Assembly: GCA_037200385.1 (NCBI GenBank)
Contig: JBBCGL010000001.1
Span: forward strand, 4,479,418 to 4,543,417
DNA from: Rhizomicrobium sp.
GTDB lineage: Bacteria; Pseudomonadota; Alphaproteobacteria; Micropepsales; Micropepsaceae
Length of the DNA: 64,000 nt
Reading direction: 5' to 3'
Shown: piece by piece, positions 8,530 to 18,841 of the stretch
How the letters are laid out: every line of letters starts with the position of its first letter
Position numbering within the stretch: the first letter of the stretch is position 1
Notes under the pieces: generated by a model
Seen by the model: the letters and a program-made list of their open reading frames with translations, nothing else
Told to the model about the DNA's origin: nothing
Database searches by the model: none
Program-made: the position numbers and the translations under genes

Positions 8530-9960
8530 TCAGATCCTCACTTGCGAATAGCGATGCGCCCAGGGCGCGGCCTTTTCCAGTTCGGCGGCGAGCTTGAGCA
8601 GCGTCATCTCGCCGCCGGCCCGCGCGGTGAACTGCACGCCGATCGGCAGGCCGTCCTTGCTCCAGTTGAGCGGCAGGTTGATGCCCGGTGTGCCGGTGGC
8701 GTTCTGCATCGAAGTGAACGGCACATAGCCGAAATTGGGCGCGAAGCCCTTCTGCACGTCGGTCTCGTCGATGTCGATCGTGCCGAGCTTCATCGGCGGC
8801 CGGCCCAGCGTCGCGGTGAGCCAGCAATCATGGGTCTCGTGCCATTTCGCGATCACCCGGCCCGCCCGCATCATCGTCTGGCGCGCCTCGGTCAGCTGCA
8901 CCGCGCTCACCGTCTTGCCCATCTCATAAAGCCCCCAGGTCAGGCCCTCGACAAGCTGCAGCGAGGGCGCGAGACCGGTCATCCGCTCGAGCATCGCGAG
9001 GCCATAGGCGACATTCGCCGACCAGATGGTCGAGAACGCTCCGACCAGCTCGCTGGCGTTGACCGGTGGATCGGTTACCTCGACATGATGACCGAGACTC
9101 TCGCACAGCTTGGCCGTCCTCTTGACCGCGGCGGTGACCTCCGGATCGTGCGGCGTGCCGTTCATCATCTTCGTGCTGACCGCGATCCGAAGGCGCTTGC
9201 CCTTGCGCTTGATGCCCTCGAGATAGGAACCCTCCGGCGGTGGTGCCCAATAGGGATCGCCATAATCGATGCCGCACAGCGCATCGAGCGCTGCGGCGGT
9301 GTCGCGCACGCTCCTGGTCACCACGCCGTCCATGGAAAGCCCGCTGGTGGCATCGGCCGCTTCGGGCCCTTGGCTGATCCGGCCGCGCGTCGATTTCAGC
9401 CCGACAAGGCCGCAGGCCGAGGCGGGAATGCGGATCGAGCCGCCGCCGTCGGTGGCATGGGCGATGGGGACGATTCCGGCGGCGACGGCCGCGGCCGAGC
9501 CGCCGGACGATCCACCCGTCGAATGCTCCCGATTCCACGGATTGCGCGCTGGGCCGTATAGCCGGCTTTCCGTCGTCGGCAGGATGCCGAACTCCGGTAC
9601 ATTGGTCTTGCCGAAGGGGATGAGCCCCGCGGCCTTGAAGCGCGTGACGGTGCCCGACTCCACCGTCGCCGCCACGGCGGGGACATAGCGCGAGCCCGAG
9701 CGGGTCGGCCAGCCGACGACATTGGCGCGCATGTCCTTGAGCAGCATCGGGACGCCGGCGAACACGCCTTTGGCCGGCTTGCCCTTCGCCGCAGTCCGCG
9801 CACCGTCATAGTCGGCGAAGACGATGGCGTTGAGCGCGGGGTTGAGCGTCTCGGCACGGGCGATCGCCGTTTCCATGACTTCGGCGGGCTTGATTTTCTT
9901 GGCCTTGATCAGTGCCGCCAGGCCCAGCGCGTCATAGGACGCATACGCTTCGAACTCCAT
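8530..9960 (-). CDS. Amidase signature family hydrolase (copy 2)
   Basis: A 476-residue paralogue of the adjacent downstream amidase. It begins [18 protein letters not shown] and carries the triad lysine in MLLKDMRAN and the signature [16 protein letters not shown], followed by [21 protein letters not shown]. There are no gatB or gatC genes nearby, so a catabolic or detoxifying amidase is likelier than a tRNA amidotransferase. The overall pattern resembles the NylA/6-aminohexanoate cyclic-dimer hydrolase branch, but the substrate cannot be read from sequence. First gene of a likely three-gene minus-strand operon (8530, 7094, 6666). Confidence 0.88.
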   Translation of the reverse strand: MEFEAYASYDALGLAALIKAKKIKPAEVMETAIARAETLNPALNAIVFADYDGARTAAKGKPAKGVFAGVPMLLKDMRANVVGWPTRSGSRYVPAVAATVESGTVTRFKAAGLIPFGKTNVPEFGILPTTESRLYGPARNPWNREHSTGGSSGGSAAAVAAGIVPIAHATDGGGSIRIPASACGLVGLKSTRGRISQGPEAADATSGLSMDGVVTRSVRDTAAALDALCGIDYGDPYWAPPPEGSYLEGIKRKGKRLRIAVSTKMMNGTPHDPEVTAAVKRTAKLCESLGHHVEVTDPPVNASELVGAFSTIWSANVAYGLAMLERMTGLAPSLQLVEGLTWGLYEMGKTVSAVQLTEARQTMMRAGRVIAKWHETHDCWLTATLGRPPMKLGTIDIDETDVQKGFAPNFGYVPFTSMQNATGTPGINLPLNWSKDGLPIGVQFTARAGGEMTLLKLAAELEKAAPWAHRYSQVRI

Positions 9961-10105
9961 CCAACCCTCGTCTGCCGCCTCGATCCGACCTTAGCCGAGC
10001 CGTCGCGAATATGTCACGGCGCCGCTTCGCGGCATTGCAGCATGGCTGTCAATTGCCGAGCGGATACGCGCGCCCTAGTATCGCTCCACTGCGCGGGGGA
10101 AAGCC

Positions 10106-11044
10106 ATGAAGATTCCATTCGAAAACACGATATCCAGTGCCTACCGATTTGCCTTTTCGAACATCCTCTCGATCATCGGCATCGCCTGGTTTCCCTATCT
10201 GATCCTGTCGGCTGCCGTCGGTGCCTTGCTCTATCGGATGTGGCCTGTCTTCATCGCTTTCATGAACGCCGCGGATGCCGCCAAGGCTGCCGGCAAGAGG
10301 CCGGATCCCGCGGAGATACAGGCCTTCATGGTTTCTTTTTTCGGCAGCTACGCGCTGGTCGTGCCGCTGGTGCTCCTGATGACGGCGATGGTGGTTGTCG
10401 GCATGATGCGCAAGGCGCTCGGGCTGCATCCGCGACCCGTCTTCATTTTCTTTTCGCTCGGCGGCCAGGTCTGGCGCCTCATCGGCGCCTATTGTCTGCT
10501 CTTCATCATGGCGTATGGCGGCGCAATCCTTGCCGTCCTCCTGGTCGCCATCGCAGCAGCGCTGCTCAACGGCGTTTCGCAGCAAGCTTCCATCATTACG
10601 GCGGTCGTACTCGGTATCGTCGCGGCGCTCGCCTACATCTATAGCTTCGTCCGTTTGTATTTTTTCCTTCCTGCTGTCGTCGTGGCCGAGAACCGGATCG
10701 GTCTTGGGCGATCCTGGCAACTCGGCGGCGGCAATTTCTGGCGCATCGTCGGCACGGTCCTGCTGGTGACCTTGCCGCTCGCCTTGGTCACATCCGTCGT
10801 GCTCCCCTCGATCCTGCAGATTTTCGTCGTCACGGATCTGGGATCCCTGCCGTCGCATCCGGAATCCGCGCAGAAGACGCTGGAGGATATGTTGCGGATG
10901 GTCGGAAAGGTCCTGCCGATTTTTGTGGCTCTCCAGCTCATCCAGTCCATTCTGACGACTGCGCTCAATGTCGGCGCCGCGGCAGCCGCTTACAGATCCG
11001 TGACCGGTTACGGCGAGAGCGGCGCGCCAGAGGTCGCCGCATGA
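10106..11044 (+). CDS. Multipass membrane protein, paralogue 1 of 3
   Basis: A 312-residue protein with about six hydrophobic segments and no recognised domain. It begins MKIPFENTISSAYRFAFSN, which aligns with the N-termini of the genes at 11041 and 13283 (pattern P-x(3-4)-I-x-x-AY-x-F). A second shared motif is GRSWQLGGGNFWRI near residue 200, matched by IRSWQLTEGNFWRI and SRAWEITRGSTLRI in the other two. The C-terminal AAAAYRSVTGYGE is also shared (AFAYRALSG; AAAYRTVTGHE). These repeated blocks define a small local family. Its last four bases overlap the start of the next gene, showing coupling. The role is unknown; a transport or membrane-organising function is only a guess. Confidence 0.75.
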   Translation: MKIPFENTISSAYRFAFSNILSIIGIAWFPYLILSAAVGALLYRMWPVFIAFMNAADAAKAAGKRPDPAEIQAFMVSFFGSYALVVPLVLLMTAMVVVGMMRKALGLHPRPVFIFFSLGGQVWRLIGAYCLLFIMAYGGAILAVLLVAIAAALLNGVSQQASIITAVVLGIVAALAYIYSFVRLYFFLPAVVVAENRIGLGRSWQLGGGNFWRIVGTVLLVTLPLALVTSVVLPSILQIFVVTDLGSLPSHPESAQKTLEDMLRMVGKVLPIFVALQLIQSILTTALNVGAAAAAYRSVTGYGESGAPEVAA

Positions 11045-11934
11045 ACAAACTTCCGGTCGGCGCCACCATCCGGTTCGCCTATGGCTTCACCTTCGGCGAG
11101 ATCGGGACGGTCATCGGCCTGCTCTGGATTCCGACGCTGATCCAGGCGGTCGCGAGCTTCTTCGTGTTGCGCGCCTATTATCCCGTGCTGGCGCAAGCGC
11201 TGGAGACCGGCGGCCTGCCCACGGGGCCGGCGGCGCTCTTGCCGCTGCCGTTTTTCTTCCTGTCGCTGCTGGTCTTCGCGATGAACGGTGCGGCGCTCAC
11301 GCGACAGATCCTCGGCTTGCGCGAGGGCAGTGCGCTCGCCTATTTCTCGCTCGGCTGGACCGAGCTGAAGATCTTCGCGGGATATATCGCCATCTACGTC
11401 CTGGCGATGCTGTTTCTTCTTTTTCTGGGCCTGGCTACGGGCGTGCTCGCGGTCGTCGCCGCGCGGTCCGGCGCTGCATCGCTGCTGGGCTCGGTTTCGC
11501 TGCTGCTATGGCTGGTCGGGCTTTTCGCGCTGGTCTTCGCGGTCATTCGGCTCAGCTTTCTGCTGATTCCCGCGGTTCTGGGCGGAGCCGACATCGGGCT
11601 CATCCGCAGCTGGCAACTGACCGAAGGCAATTTCTGGCGGATACTCCTGATCGGGGTGGCCTGCGTCGTCCCGCTCTTCGTCGCGCTGGACATCGCCAAC
11701 GCGGTCATCCTCGGGCCGGGCGCGCCGGCAGGCGGTCCGCCTCCCGCTACGATGGCTGACCTCCTTCGCCAATTCGCAGCCGATCTGCGCAGCACACTGC
11801 CGCACATGCCCGTGCTCGCCGGCATCGGCCTGGTCGCGGCGCCGCTGACGTCGAGTCTCATGATTGCGCCCGCGGCCTTCGCCTATCGGGCGCTGTCGGG
11901 CAAGGTCGTGACTTCGTCGCGTGAGGTGGAATGA
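11041..11934 (+). CDS. Multipass membrane protein, paralogue 2 of 3
   Basis: A 297-residue hydrophobic protein beginning MNKLPVGATIRFAYGFTFG. It shares the N-terminal, central (IRSWQLTEGNFWRI) and C-terminal (AAFAYRALSG) blocks with the genes on either side and has about six membrane segments. The ATG overlaps the stop region of paralogue 1 by four bases. It precedes a Tet-type MFS gene by 35 bases, so the three may be one transcript. Function unknown. Confidence 0.75.
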   Translation: MNKLPVGATIRFAYGFTFGEIGTVIGLLWIPTLIQAVASFFVLRAYYPVLAQALETGGLPTGPAALLPLPFFFLSLLVFAMNGAALTRQILGLREGSALAYFSLGWTELKIFAGYIAIYVLAMLFLLFLGLATGVLAVVAARSGAASLLGSVSLLLWLVGLFALVFAVIRLSFLLIPAVLGGADIGLIRSWQLTEGNFWRILLIGVACVVPLFVALDIANAVILGPGAPAGGPPPATMADLLRQFAADLRSTLPHMPVLAGIGLVAAPLTSSLMIAPAAFAYRALSGKVVTSSREVE

Positions 11935-11969
11935 TCGCGGCGGAGTAGCCGCATTGGGAAGCATCGAGA

Positions 11970-13193
11970 TTGCGCAACATCCGTCTGGTTCTCGTCCTGG
12001 CCGTCGTCTTCATCGACATGCTGGGGGTCGGGCTCGCCTATCCCATCCTGCCGCGGCTGGTGGAGCAATTTCAGCACGGCAGCGTGTCGAACGCATCCTA
12101 TGTGTTCGGTCTCCTCGTATCGCTTTATGCCATCGCGCAGTTCGTCTTCGCGCCGCTGCTCGGCGCATTGTCGGACAGCTATGGCCGGCGGCCGGTCATT
12201 CTCGCCTCGCTGGCGGGCTCCGCGCTGACCTATCTTCTGATGGCCGTCGCGCCGGGACTTTTCGTGCTGGCGCTGGCACGCGTCCTCGCCGGGGTCATGG
12301 GCGGCTCCTTTACGACGGCAGGCGCCTATCTTGCCGACATCACGCCGCCCGAGAAGCGCTCCCAGAGCTTCGGCTTGATCGGTGCGGCCTTCGGCGTCGG
12401 ATTCATCACCGGTCCGGTGCTGGGCGGCCTGCTCGGGGGCATCGACCTGCGCCTGCCTTTCGTCGTCGCGGGGCTGCTCTGCGCCGCCAATCTGGCCTTC
12501 GGGCTTTTCGCTCTGCCCGAATCCTTGGCGCCGGAGCACCGCAGGGGATTCTCGTTCGCGCGCGCCAATCCGGTCGGTGCCCTGCGCGAGATCGGGCGCT
12601 ATCCCTCGATCTATCCGCTGCTGGCCATCTTCGTGCTCGCGACCTTCGCCAATCGCGTCTCCGAGATGATCTGGGTGCTCTACACCGGCTATCGCTTCCA
12701 CTGGAATTCGACGGAGATCGGCATCTCGCTCGCGCTCTTCGGCGTCGCCTTCGTCGTGGGCCAAGGCTGGTTTACCCGCGTGCTCATTCCGCGCATCGGG
12801 GAGCGCCGTGCCATCCTGATCGGCCTGGGCGTCAGCATATTGGTGAGCATCGGCTATGGCGCCGCCGACCGGGGCTGGATGGTCTATTGCCTCATGCCGC
12901 TCGTGATCAGCGGCTGGACCGTGGCGCAACCTGCGGTTCAAGGACTGATGTCACGTGCCGTCCCGGCCGACGAACAAGGACTGCTTCAAGGGGCGATGGC
13001 AAGCATCGTAAACTTGACCAGCATCGGCGGTCCGCTGATTTGGACCAGCCTGTTCGGCTATTTTGTCAGCCCCGCCGCGCCCTTCATCCTGCCCGGCATG
13101 GCATTCTACATCTCCGCCGCGATATTTTTCATCGCGCTTGTCATGGCCCTGCACTGGCAGCGGGCGGCGTCGCCCGAACCTGCCGTTGCATAA
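11970..13193 (+). CDS. MFS drug exporter of the TCR/Tet type
   Basis: A 407-residue major facilitator with 12 predicted membrane segments. The cytoplasmic loop between helices 2 and 3 has motif A as GALSDSYGRRPV, and helix 4-5 shows RVLAGVMGGSFTTAGAYLADITPPEKR, the arrangement typical of tetracycline-type proton antiporters. The best start is TTG at 11970 (reading MRNIRLVLVLAVVFIDMLGVGL), since no ATG fits the first helix. A substrate cannot be assigned; most chromosomal members are not tetracycline pumps. It lies within the run of three paralogous membrane proteins. Confidence 0.85.
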   Translation: MRNIRLVLVLAVVFIDMLGVGLAYPILPRLVEQFQHGSVSNASYVFGLLVSLYAIAQFVFAPLLGALSDSYGRRPVILASLAGSALTYLLMAVAPGLFVLALARVLAGVMGGSFTTAGAYLADITPPEKRSQSFGLIGAAFGVGFITGPVLGGLLGGIDLRLPFVVAGLLCAANLAFGLFALPESLAPEHRRGFSFARANPVGALREIGRYPSIYPLLAIFVLATFANRVSEMIWVLYTGYRFHWNSTEIGISLALFGVAFVVGQGWFTRVLIPRIGERRAILIGLGVSILVSIGYGAADRGWMVYCLMPLVISGWTVAQPAVQGLMSRAVPADEQGLLQGAMASIVNLTSIGGPLIWTSLFGYFVSPAAPFILPGMAFYISAAIFFIALVMALHWQRAASPEPAVA

Positions 13194-13282
13194 ATGCCAG
13201 CCGGAACTGTCTTATCGAGTTCACGCTCCTGCTGTAAGGTCAACGCCGGGTTAACCGAGCGTATTCGGGGTTGGGGGATCAG

Positions 13283-14668
13283 ATGAGCAGAGTACCGGTC
13301 GGCGGTAGCATCGCGCACGCCTACGAGTTTCTCTTCGGCCGTTTCTTTCAGATCATCGGAACGGCTTGGCTGCCGGCGCTGATCTACGGTGCAGCCTACT
13401 ACGTCATGCTGCAGAACCGGCATGCCTGGATGCCGGTCCATGGCGCCGACGCCGGTGCGATCGCCGGCGCCGTGGGAACGGCGCTGGCCGGCGCGTTGTT
13501 CTTCCTCCTGATCCGCTCGGTGATCGGCATTTCGCTGACCCAGGAAGCGCTCGGCGTGCGCAAGGACCTGACGCTGGCGCATTTCGTCGTCGGGCCGCGC
13601 GAGCTGCGCCTGTTCTTCGGCTATATCCGCTTCGAGTTGCTGTTCATCGTGCTCTATCTGGGCATTCTCGGCGTGTGCTTCGGCGTGCTCTTCGCGGCGA
13701 AGGCCTTCGGCGCGAAGCTGGCGCCCAATCTGGCGCTGCACGGTGTGCCGATCGCGACGGTGGCGGCGATCGCGTTTTCAGTCGTCCTGCTGATCTGGTT
13801 CGCGCTGTCGATGCTGCGTCTGGCGTTCCTCCTGGCCCCTGTCGCGTCGGCCGAGCATCGCACGCGCCTGTCGCGCGCCTGGGAGATCACGCGGGGCAGC
13901 ACGCTGCGCATCCTCTTCGTCCTCATCGGCACCTTCCTGCCGGTGGCGATCGCCGCGGGCGTGGCGGGCTACTACCTCCTCGGTCCGGCCGACGTCGCTG
14001 CCCTGCTGCAGGCCCTGCACAAGGCCAAGGCCGCCGATCATCCGCAGCTCATCCAGCAGTTCCTCTCGGGCCACGCCGTCCTGCTGGCCGGCTTCACCAC
14101 CGTTCTCGCCATCATCAACGGCGCCTTGCTGGCGGGCGCGTCGGCTGCGGCCTACCGCACCGTGACCGGTCATGAGGATCCCGAACCCGAAGACGACTCT
14201 GCGCTTGTCGCACCTTTGCTGGCGCCGGTCGCCGCCGAGGAAGAGCCGCTGCCGACCGTGCCCGACCACAACCATGGCCATGACAGCCATGACCATCACG
14301 AAGATCATGGACATCACAAGGATCATGGCCACCATGAAGAGGATCATGGCGGTCACGGTCATGACGACCATGGTCATGGCGAGCACGGACATCACGGACA
14401 TGATGACCATGGCGCGAAAGACGGCCATGCGCATGACGAAGACGACGACGAGGACGACACGGGCGACGATCAGGACGGGCACGGCCATGGCGCCCAGGAG
14501 ACGCATGGTCATTCCGGTCATGGCGACCATGGGTCGAGCGACCATGGCGATCACGGACACGGGAGCCATGATGATCACGGCCATGGCGGGCACGACGATC
14601 ACGGTCATCATGGTGGCGGCCACGACGATCACAGCGGCCATGGGCATCACCACGCAAGCGCGGCCTGA
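13283..14668 (+). CDS. Multipass membrane protein with a long histidine-rich C-terminal tail, paralogue 3 of 3
   Basis: A 461-residue protein. Residues 1-300 form the same six-helix module as the genes at 10106 and 11041, starting MSRVPVGGSIAHAYEF and carrying SRAWEITRGSTLRI and AAAYRTVTGHED. Residues ~327-461 are an extreme His/Asp/Gly tract with about 46 histidines in 135 residues, in units such as HGHDDHGHG. An acidic insert, DEDDDEDDTGDDQDG, sits in the middle. Such tails bind Zn, Ni, Co or Cu in metal transporters and chaperones, so metal buffering is plausible but unproven. The start is the ATG at 13283, preceded by a GGGGG box; the TTG 12 bases upstream would break the alignment with the paralogues. 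Confidence 0.78.
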   Translation: MSRVPVGGSIAHAYEFLFGRFFQIIGTAWLPALIYGAAYYVMLQNRHAWMPVHGADAGAIAGAVGTALAGALFFLLIRSVIGISLTQEALGVRKDLTLAHFVVGPRELRLFFGYIRFELLFIVLYLGILGVCFGVLFAAKAFGAKLAPNLALHGVPIATVAAIAFSVVLLIWFALSMLRLAFLLAPVASAEHRTRLSRAWEITRGSTLRILFVLIGTFLPVAIAAGVAGYYLLGPADVAALLQALHKAKAADHPQLIQQFLSGHAVLLAGFTTVLAIINGALLAGASAAAYRTVTGHEDPEPEDDSALVAPLLAPVAAEEEPLPTVPDHNHGHDSHDHHEDHGHHKDHGHHEEDHGGHGHDDHGHGEHGHHGHDDHGAKDGHAHDEDDDEDDTGDDQDGHGHGAQETHGHSGHGDHGSSDHGDHGHGSHDDHGHGGHDDHGHHGGGHDDHSGHGHHHASAA

Positions 14669-14892
14669 CATGCATTGAGTTCCTCTGGCCGGCCCATGCG
14701 TTGCGGCCGGCCACTTCGCGCCCGCGCGCGGACGCGCAAACATGAATTTGCCGTCATGCGCGGCGGGCCGGCCATCCCAACTTGTCACGGCGCAAAACCG
14801 TCATACATCCTGCGACAAATGGCGGACCTGTAACTGGTGCCGCTGCAGCGAACGCTCCGATAACGGCCGGCGACCGCAGCCGGAGCGCCTTC

Positions 14893-15750
14893 ATGTCCCA
14901 GGATCTCGACGCGCAGGCCATCACCGCGGTGTTTCTGCTTCCCGGCAGCGACGGTGCTTTCGAGCCCGAACAGGCGGCCTATCTCAGGACGCTCGGCGCC
15001 CGCCGGCCCTCCGTCCTGCTCGCCTTCGCCCCCAAGGCCGCAGGGACCTTCCTGCGGACGGCGGCGATCTATGCGGTCGACGGCCAGTTGACGCGCGTGG
15101 TCCATGCCCAGGGCGGGCGCGACGGCACGCCTTACCTGCCGGTCTATGTGCTCTATCTCGCCGGCGGCTTTCCGGACAGCACGCTGGTGACCCATGTCCA
15201 TATGCAGGCCCTGCCGGCGAACCGCCACTTCCTCGAAGCGCTGGGACTCAAGCCCGTCATCATGCTGCGCGACGTGCCCGACATGCTCACATCCTATCTC
15301 GACATGCTCGCGGCCGAGCCGGCCTCTCCGAGCCATTGGCTGAACGCCGCCATCCCGCCCGACTTCGCGCGGCTGAGCGATGCGACCAAGGCCGACTTCA
15401 TGATCGACACGATCCTGCCCTGGTATGCGAGCTACTTCGCGACCTGGCTGGACTATGTGCACCGGGCGCCGGACCGCGTCTGCGTGCTGCGCTACAGCGA
15501 CCTGCAGCGCGACCCGTCGGGCGTATTGCACAGGCTCCTGGCGCATTCCGGATTGCCGCGCTCGGAGGATATGTGCGAGCTCGCGATCGCGGCGGCGTGG
15601 AAGGACAAGCAGGACTATCGCTTCAACCGCGGCGAGGAAGGCCGCGGCCGCGCGCGGCTGAACGCACGCCAGCTGGCCCGGATCGAGCAGCTGCTGTTCG
15701 GCTATTACGACCTGGAGGCGTGGCGCCGGGAGCTGATGCCCAACGGCTAG
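14893..15750 (+). CDS. Sulfotransferase family protein
   Basis: A 285-residue cytoplasmic protein. The segment LLAFAPKAAGTFLRTAAIY near residue 42 matches the 5'-phosphosulfate-binding loop (PKxAGTxL) of PAPS-dependent sulfotransferases, and VIMLRDVPDMLTSYLDM matches the 3'-phosphate motif with the conserved Arg-Asp and Ser. The later CVLRYSDLQRDPSGVLHRLL is also typical of the family. The start is the ATG at 14893 (MSQDLDAQ). The acceptor is unknown. It stands alone, convergent with uvrA (12 bases between stops), and about 21 kb from the lasso-type cluster. Confidence 0.82.
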   Translation: MSQDLDAQAITAVFLLPGSDGAFEPEQAAYLRTLGARRPSVLLAFAPKAAGTFLRTAAIYAVDGQLTRVVHAQGGRDGTPYLPVYVLYLAGGFPDSTLVTHVHMQALPANRHFLEALGLKPVIMLRDVPDMLTSYLDMLAAEPASPSHWLNAAIPPDFARLSDATKADFMIDTILPWYASYFATWLDYVHRAPDRVCVLRYSDLQRDPSGVLHRLLAHSGLPRSEDMCELAIAAAWKDKQDYRFNRGEEGRGRARLNARQLARIEQLLFGYYDLEAWRRELMPNG

Positions 15751-15762
15751 AGGGCAACCGGT

Positions 15763-18654
15763 CTATTCCGCCGCCTTTAGCCTCTTCGCCGTCACCTTCT
15801 CCGGCACGCGGTTCTTCAGCAGCGGCTTGAGATACTGCCCGGTATAGCTCCGCGCCACCTTCGCCACCTCTTCCGGTGTGCCTTGCGCCACCACTTCGCC
15901 GCCGCCGTCGCCGCCTTCCGGCCCGAGGTCGATGATCCAGTCGGCGGTCTTGATGACCTCGAGGTTGTGCTCGATCACCACCACCGTGTTGCCGTTGTCG
16001 ACCAGCTCATGCAGCACCTCCAGCAGCTTCTTCACGTCGTGGAAGTGCAGGCCGGTGGTCGGCTCGTCGAGGATGTAGAGCGTCCGCCCCGTCGCGCGGC
16101 GCGACAATTCCTTGCTCAGCTTCACGCGCTGCGCCTCGCCGCCCGACAGGGTCGTCGCCTGCTGTCCGACATTGACGTAGCCCAGTCCGACGCGCTTGAG
16201 CGTCTCCATCTTCTCCGCGATCGACGGCACCGCCTTGAACAGGTCGGCGGCCGCCTCCACCGTCATGTCGAGCACGTCGGCGATGGAGTGGTCGCGGAAT
16301 TTCACCTCCAGCGTCTCGCGATTGTAGCGCTTGCCCTTGCAGACGTCGCACTGGACATAAACGTCGGGCAGGAAGTGCATCTCGATCTTGATCACGCCGT
16401 CGCCCTGGCACGCCTCGCAGCGTCCGCCCTTCACGTTGAACGAGAAGCGCCCGGGCTGGTAGCCACGCGCTTTCGCCTCCGGCAGCTCGGTGAACCAGTC
16501 GCGGATCGGCGTGAAGGCGCCGGTATAGGTCGCGGGGTTCGAGCGCGGCGTGCGCCCGATCGGGCTCTGGTCGATATCGATCACCTTGTCGAGATATTCG
16601 AGGCCCTCGATCCGGTCGTAGGGCGCGGGATGCTCGCGGCCCTGGTTCAGCTTGCGCGAGGCCGCCTTGAACAGCGTCTCGATGGTCAACGTCGACTTGC
16701 CGCCGCCCGACACGCCGGTGACGCAGGTCAGCGTGCCCAGCGGAATGTCCACCGACACGTTCTTGAGGTTGTTGCCCTTGGCGCCGACGACCTTGAGCCA
16801 GCGATTGTGCACCGATTTGCGCCGCGTTGCCGGCACGGGAATCTGCTCGATGCCGGTCAGGTATTTGCCCGTCAGGCTCTTGGGCGAGCGCATGATGTCG
16901 GCCGGCGTGCCTTCGGCGATGATCTCGCCGCCATGGATGCCGGCGCCCGGGCCCATGTCGATCACGTGATCGGCCTGGCGGATCGCGTCCTCGTCATGCT
17001 CGACAACCAGCACGGTGTTGCCCATGTCGCGCAGGCCCTTGAGCGACTCCAGAAGCTTGGCGTTGTCGCGCTGGTGCAGCCCGATGCTCGGCTCGTCGAG
17101 CACATAGAGCACGCCCGTCAGCCCCGAGCCGATCTGCGACGCCAGCCGGATACGCTGGCTCTCCCCGCCCGACAGCGTGCCCGAGGCGCGCGCCAGGGTG
17201 AGGTAATCGAGCCCCACATTGTTGAGGAATTTCAGCCGCGCCCGGATTTCCTTCAAGATGCGCGCCGCGATCTCGTTCTGCTGCTTGTTCAGCGTCTTGT
17301 CGATGTCGCGGAACCAGCCGTCGGCATTGCGGATCGACTGCGCGCAGACCTGGCTGATATGCAGCCCGCCGATCTTCACCGCCAGCGCCTCGGGCTTCAG
17401 CCGCGCGCCCTTGCACACGTCGCAGGGGCTGGTGTCCTGATAGCGCTCGAACTCCTCGCGCACCCAGGCCGAGTCGGTCTCCTTGAAGCGGCGCTGCATG
17501 TTCGGGATCACGCCCTCGAACGCCTTCTTGGTCTCATAGCGGCGCAGGCCGTCGTCATAGATGAACTTGATCTCGTCCTCGCCCGAGCCGTGCAGCACGA
17601 TCTCCCGCGCTTTCTTCGGCAGGTCTTCCCAAGCCTCGTTGAGCGAGAACTTGTAGTGCCGCGCCAGCGCCTCCAGCGTCTGCAGGTAATAGGGCGACGA
17701 GCCCTTCGACCACGGCGCGATCGCGCCCTTGCGCAGGGTCAGGCTTCCATCCGGCACGATCAGCGCGGGATCGAAATAGAGCTGGGTGCCCAGCCCGTCG
17801 CAGGCCGGGCAGGCGCCGTGCGGGTTGTTGAACGAGAACAGCCGCGGCTCGATCTCCGGGATCGTGAACCCCGACACCGGGCAGGCGAATTTCGACGACA
17901 TCAGGAGCTGGCGCGCCGAACCGTCCTTCTCCTTCTCGTCGGCGTATTCCGCGATGATCAATCCGTCCGCGATGCCGAGCGCGGTCTCGATGGAATCCGG
18001 CAAGCGATTGCCCAGGTCCTTCTTCACCGCGATGCGGTCGACCACCACCTCGATGTCGTGCTTGAGCTTCTTGTCGAGCGCCGGCACCGCGCCGATCTCG
18101 TAATATTTCCCGTCCACCTTGACGCGCTGGAAGCCCTTCTTCTGCAGCTCGGCGAATTCCTTGCGGTACTCGCCCTTGCGCCCGCGCACCATCGGCGCCA
18201 GCAGATAAAGCCGCGTGCCCTCCGGCAGCGCCAGGATCCGGTCCGCCATCTGGCTGACGGTCTGGCTCTCGATGGGCAGCCCGGTCGCCGGCGAATAGGG
18301 CACGCCGACGCGCGCGAACAGAAGGCGCAGATAGTCGTAGATCTCCGTGACGGTGCCGACCGTCGAGCGCGGATTGCGCGAGGTCGTCTTCTGCTCGATG
18401 GAGATCGCCGGGGACAGGCCCTCGATATGGTCGACGTCCGGCTTCTGCATCAGCTCAAGGAATTGCCGTGCATAGGCCGACAGCGACTCGACATAGCGCC
18501 GCTGCCCCTCGGCATAGATCGTGTCGAACGCGAGGCTCGACTTGCCGGAACCCGAAAGCCCCGTCAGCACGGTCAGCGTGTCGCGCGGAATCTCGACGTC
18601 GACGTTTTTCAGGTTGTGTTCGCGGGCGCCGCGGATGGAGATGTTCTTGAGCAT
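15763..18654 (-). CDS. uvrA: Excinuclease ABC subunit UvrA
   Basis: DNA damage recognition ATPase of nucleotide excision repair, acting with UvrB and UvrC. The 963-residue product has two ABC ATPase halves: Walker [10 protein letters not shown] at 32-40 and a second, GVSGGGKST, near 650, with signature motifs [12 protein letters not shown] and [12 protein letters not shown] and Walker B segments ending LDEPSIGLH and LDEPTTGLH. Zinc-finger cysteines are visible as CPVSG...CPACDGLG and CEACQGDG...CDVCKGKR. Full length with no interruption. A GAAC-N7-GAAC element about 175 bases upstream suggests LexA control. Confidence 0.97.
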   Translation of the reverse strand: MLKNISIRGAREHNLKNVDVEIPRDTLTVLTGLSGSGKSSLAFDTIYAEGQRRYVESLSAYARQFLELMQKPDVDHIEGLSPAISIEQKTTSRNPRSTVGTVTEIYDYLRLLFARVGVPYSPATGLPIESQTVSQMADRILALPEGTRLYLLAPMVRGRKGEYRKEFAELQKKGFQRVKVDGKYYEIGAVPALDKKLKHDIEVVVDRIAVKKDLGNRLPDSIETALGIADGLIIAEYADEKEKDGSARQLLMSSKFACPVSGFTIPEIEPRLFSFNNPHGACPACDGLGTQLYFDPALIVPDGSLTLRKGAIAPWSKGSSPYYLQTLEALARHYKFSLNEAWEDLPKKAREIVLHGSGEDEIKFIYDDGLRRYETKKAFEGVIPNMQRRFKETDSAWVREEFERYQDTSPCDVCKGARLKPEALAVKIGGLHISQVCAQSIRNADGWFRDIDKTLNKQQNEIAARILKEIRARLKFLNNVGLDYLTLARASGTLSGGESQRIRLASQIGSGLTGVLYVLDEPSIGLHQRDNAKLLESLKGLRDMGNTVLVVEHDEDAIRQADHVIDMGPGAGIHGGEIIAEGTPADIMRSPKSLTGKYLTGIEQIPVPATRRKSVHNRWLKVVGAKGNNLKNVSVDIPLGTLTCVTGVSGGGKSTLTIETLFKAASRKLNQGREHPAPYDRIEGLEYLDKVIDIDQSPIGRTPRSNPATYTGAFTPIRDWFTELPEAKARGYQPGRFSFNVKGGRCEACQGDGVIKIEMHFLPDVYVQCDVCKGKRYNRETLEVKFRDHSIADVLDMTVEAAADLFKAVPSIAEKMETLKRVGLGYVNVGQQATTLSGGEAQRVKLSKELSRRATGRTLYILDEPTTGLHFHDVKKLLEVLHELVDNGNTVVVIEHNLEVIKTADWIIDLGPEGGDGGGEVVAQGTPEEVAKVARSYTGQYLKPLLKNRVPEKVTAKRLKAAE

Positions 18655-18826
18655 CGAATGTCGAAACCTTCGTCGAAACGCGCACTTTGGCCGCCGGGCC
18701 CGAACCCCGCAACCGCGTGCCTGTCATGATCCCCTGGAGTTTCCGCGTTTCCAATGCATTGGCGGACCCGCCTATCTGGTGACGGAACCGGCAAACCACA
18801 AGGCGGCCATGGCCGGGAATCGTCTG

Positions 18827-18841
18827 GAACGTAACAAGAAC
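18827..18841 (-). promoter_or_regulatory. Candidate LexA (SOS) box upstream of uvrA
   Basis: On the minus strand this reads GTTC-TTGTTAC-GTTC, an exact match to the GTTC-N7-GTTC operator bound by LexA in alphaproteobacteria. It lies about 175 bases upstream of the uvrA start and oriented with it. uvrA is a classical SOS gene. The distance is somewhat long for an operator, so a promoter close to it and a long leader are implied. Confidence 0.65.

Noticed and set aside
14260-14660. Short direct DNA repeats (GGCCATGGCG-like) that could suggest a CRISPR or minisatellite
   Set aside because: The repeats are irregular in length and follow the codons of the His/Gly/Asp tract; no constant repeat and spacer pattern exists.
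13778-14788. A Met/Val-rich minus-strand frame under the histidine tail, looking like a membrane protein
   Set aside because: The CAT/CAC histidine codons of the sense gene read as Met and Val on the antisense strand, which fully explains the composition.
14893-15750. Sulfotransferase as a tailoring gene of the lasso-type cluster
   Set aside because: It lies about 21 kb away with uvrA, ssb and the whole secretion locus in between; no link can be shown.
15883-18729. A 948-codon plus-strand frame opposite uvrA
   Set aside because: Its composition (Arg, Ala, Leu, His runs) is what the antisense of a GC-rich gene gives, and uvrA is intact on the other strand.
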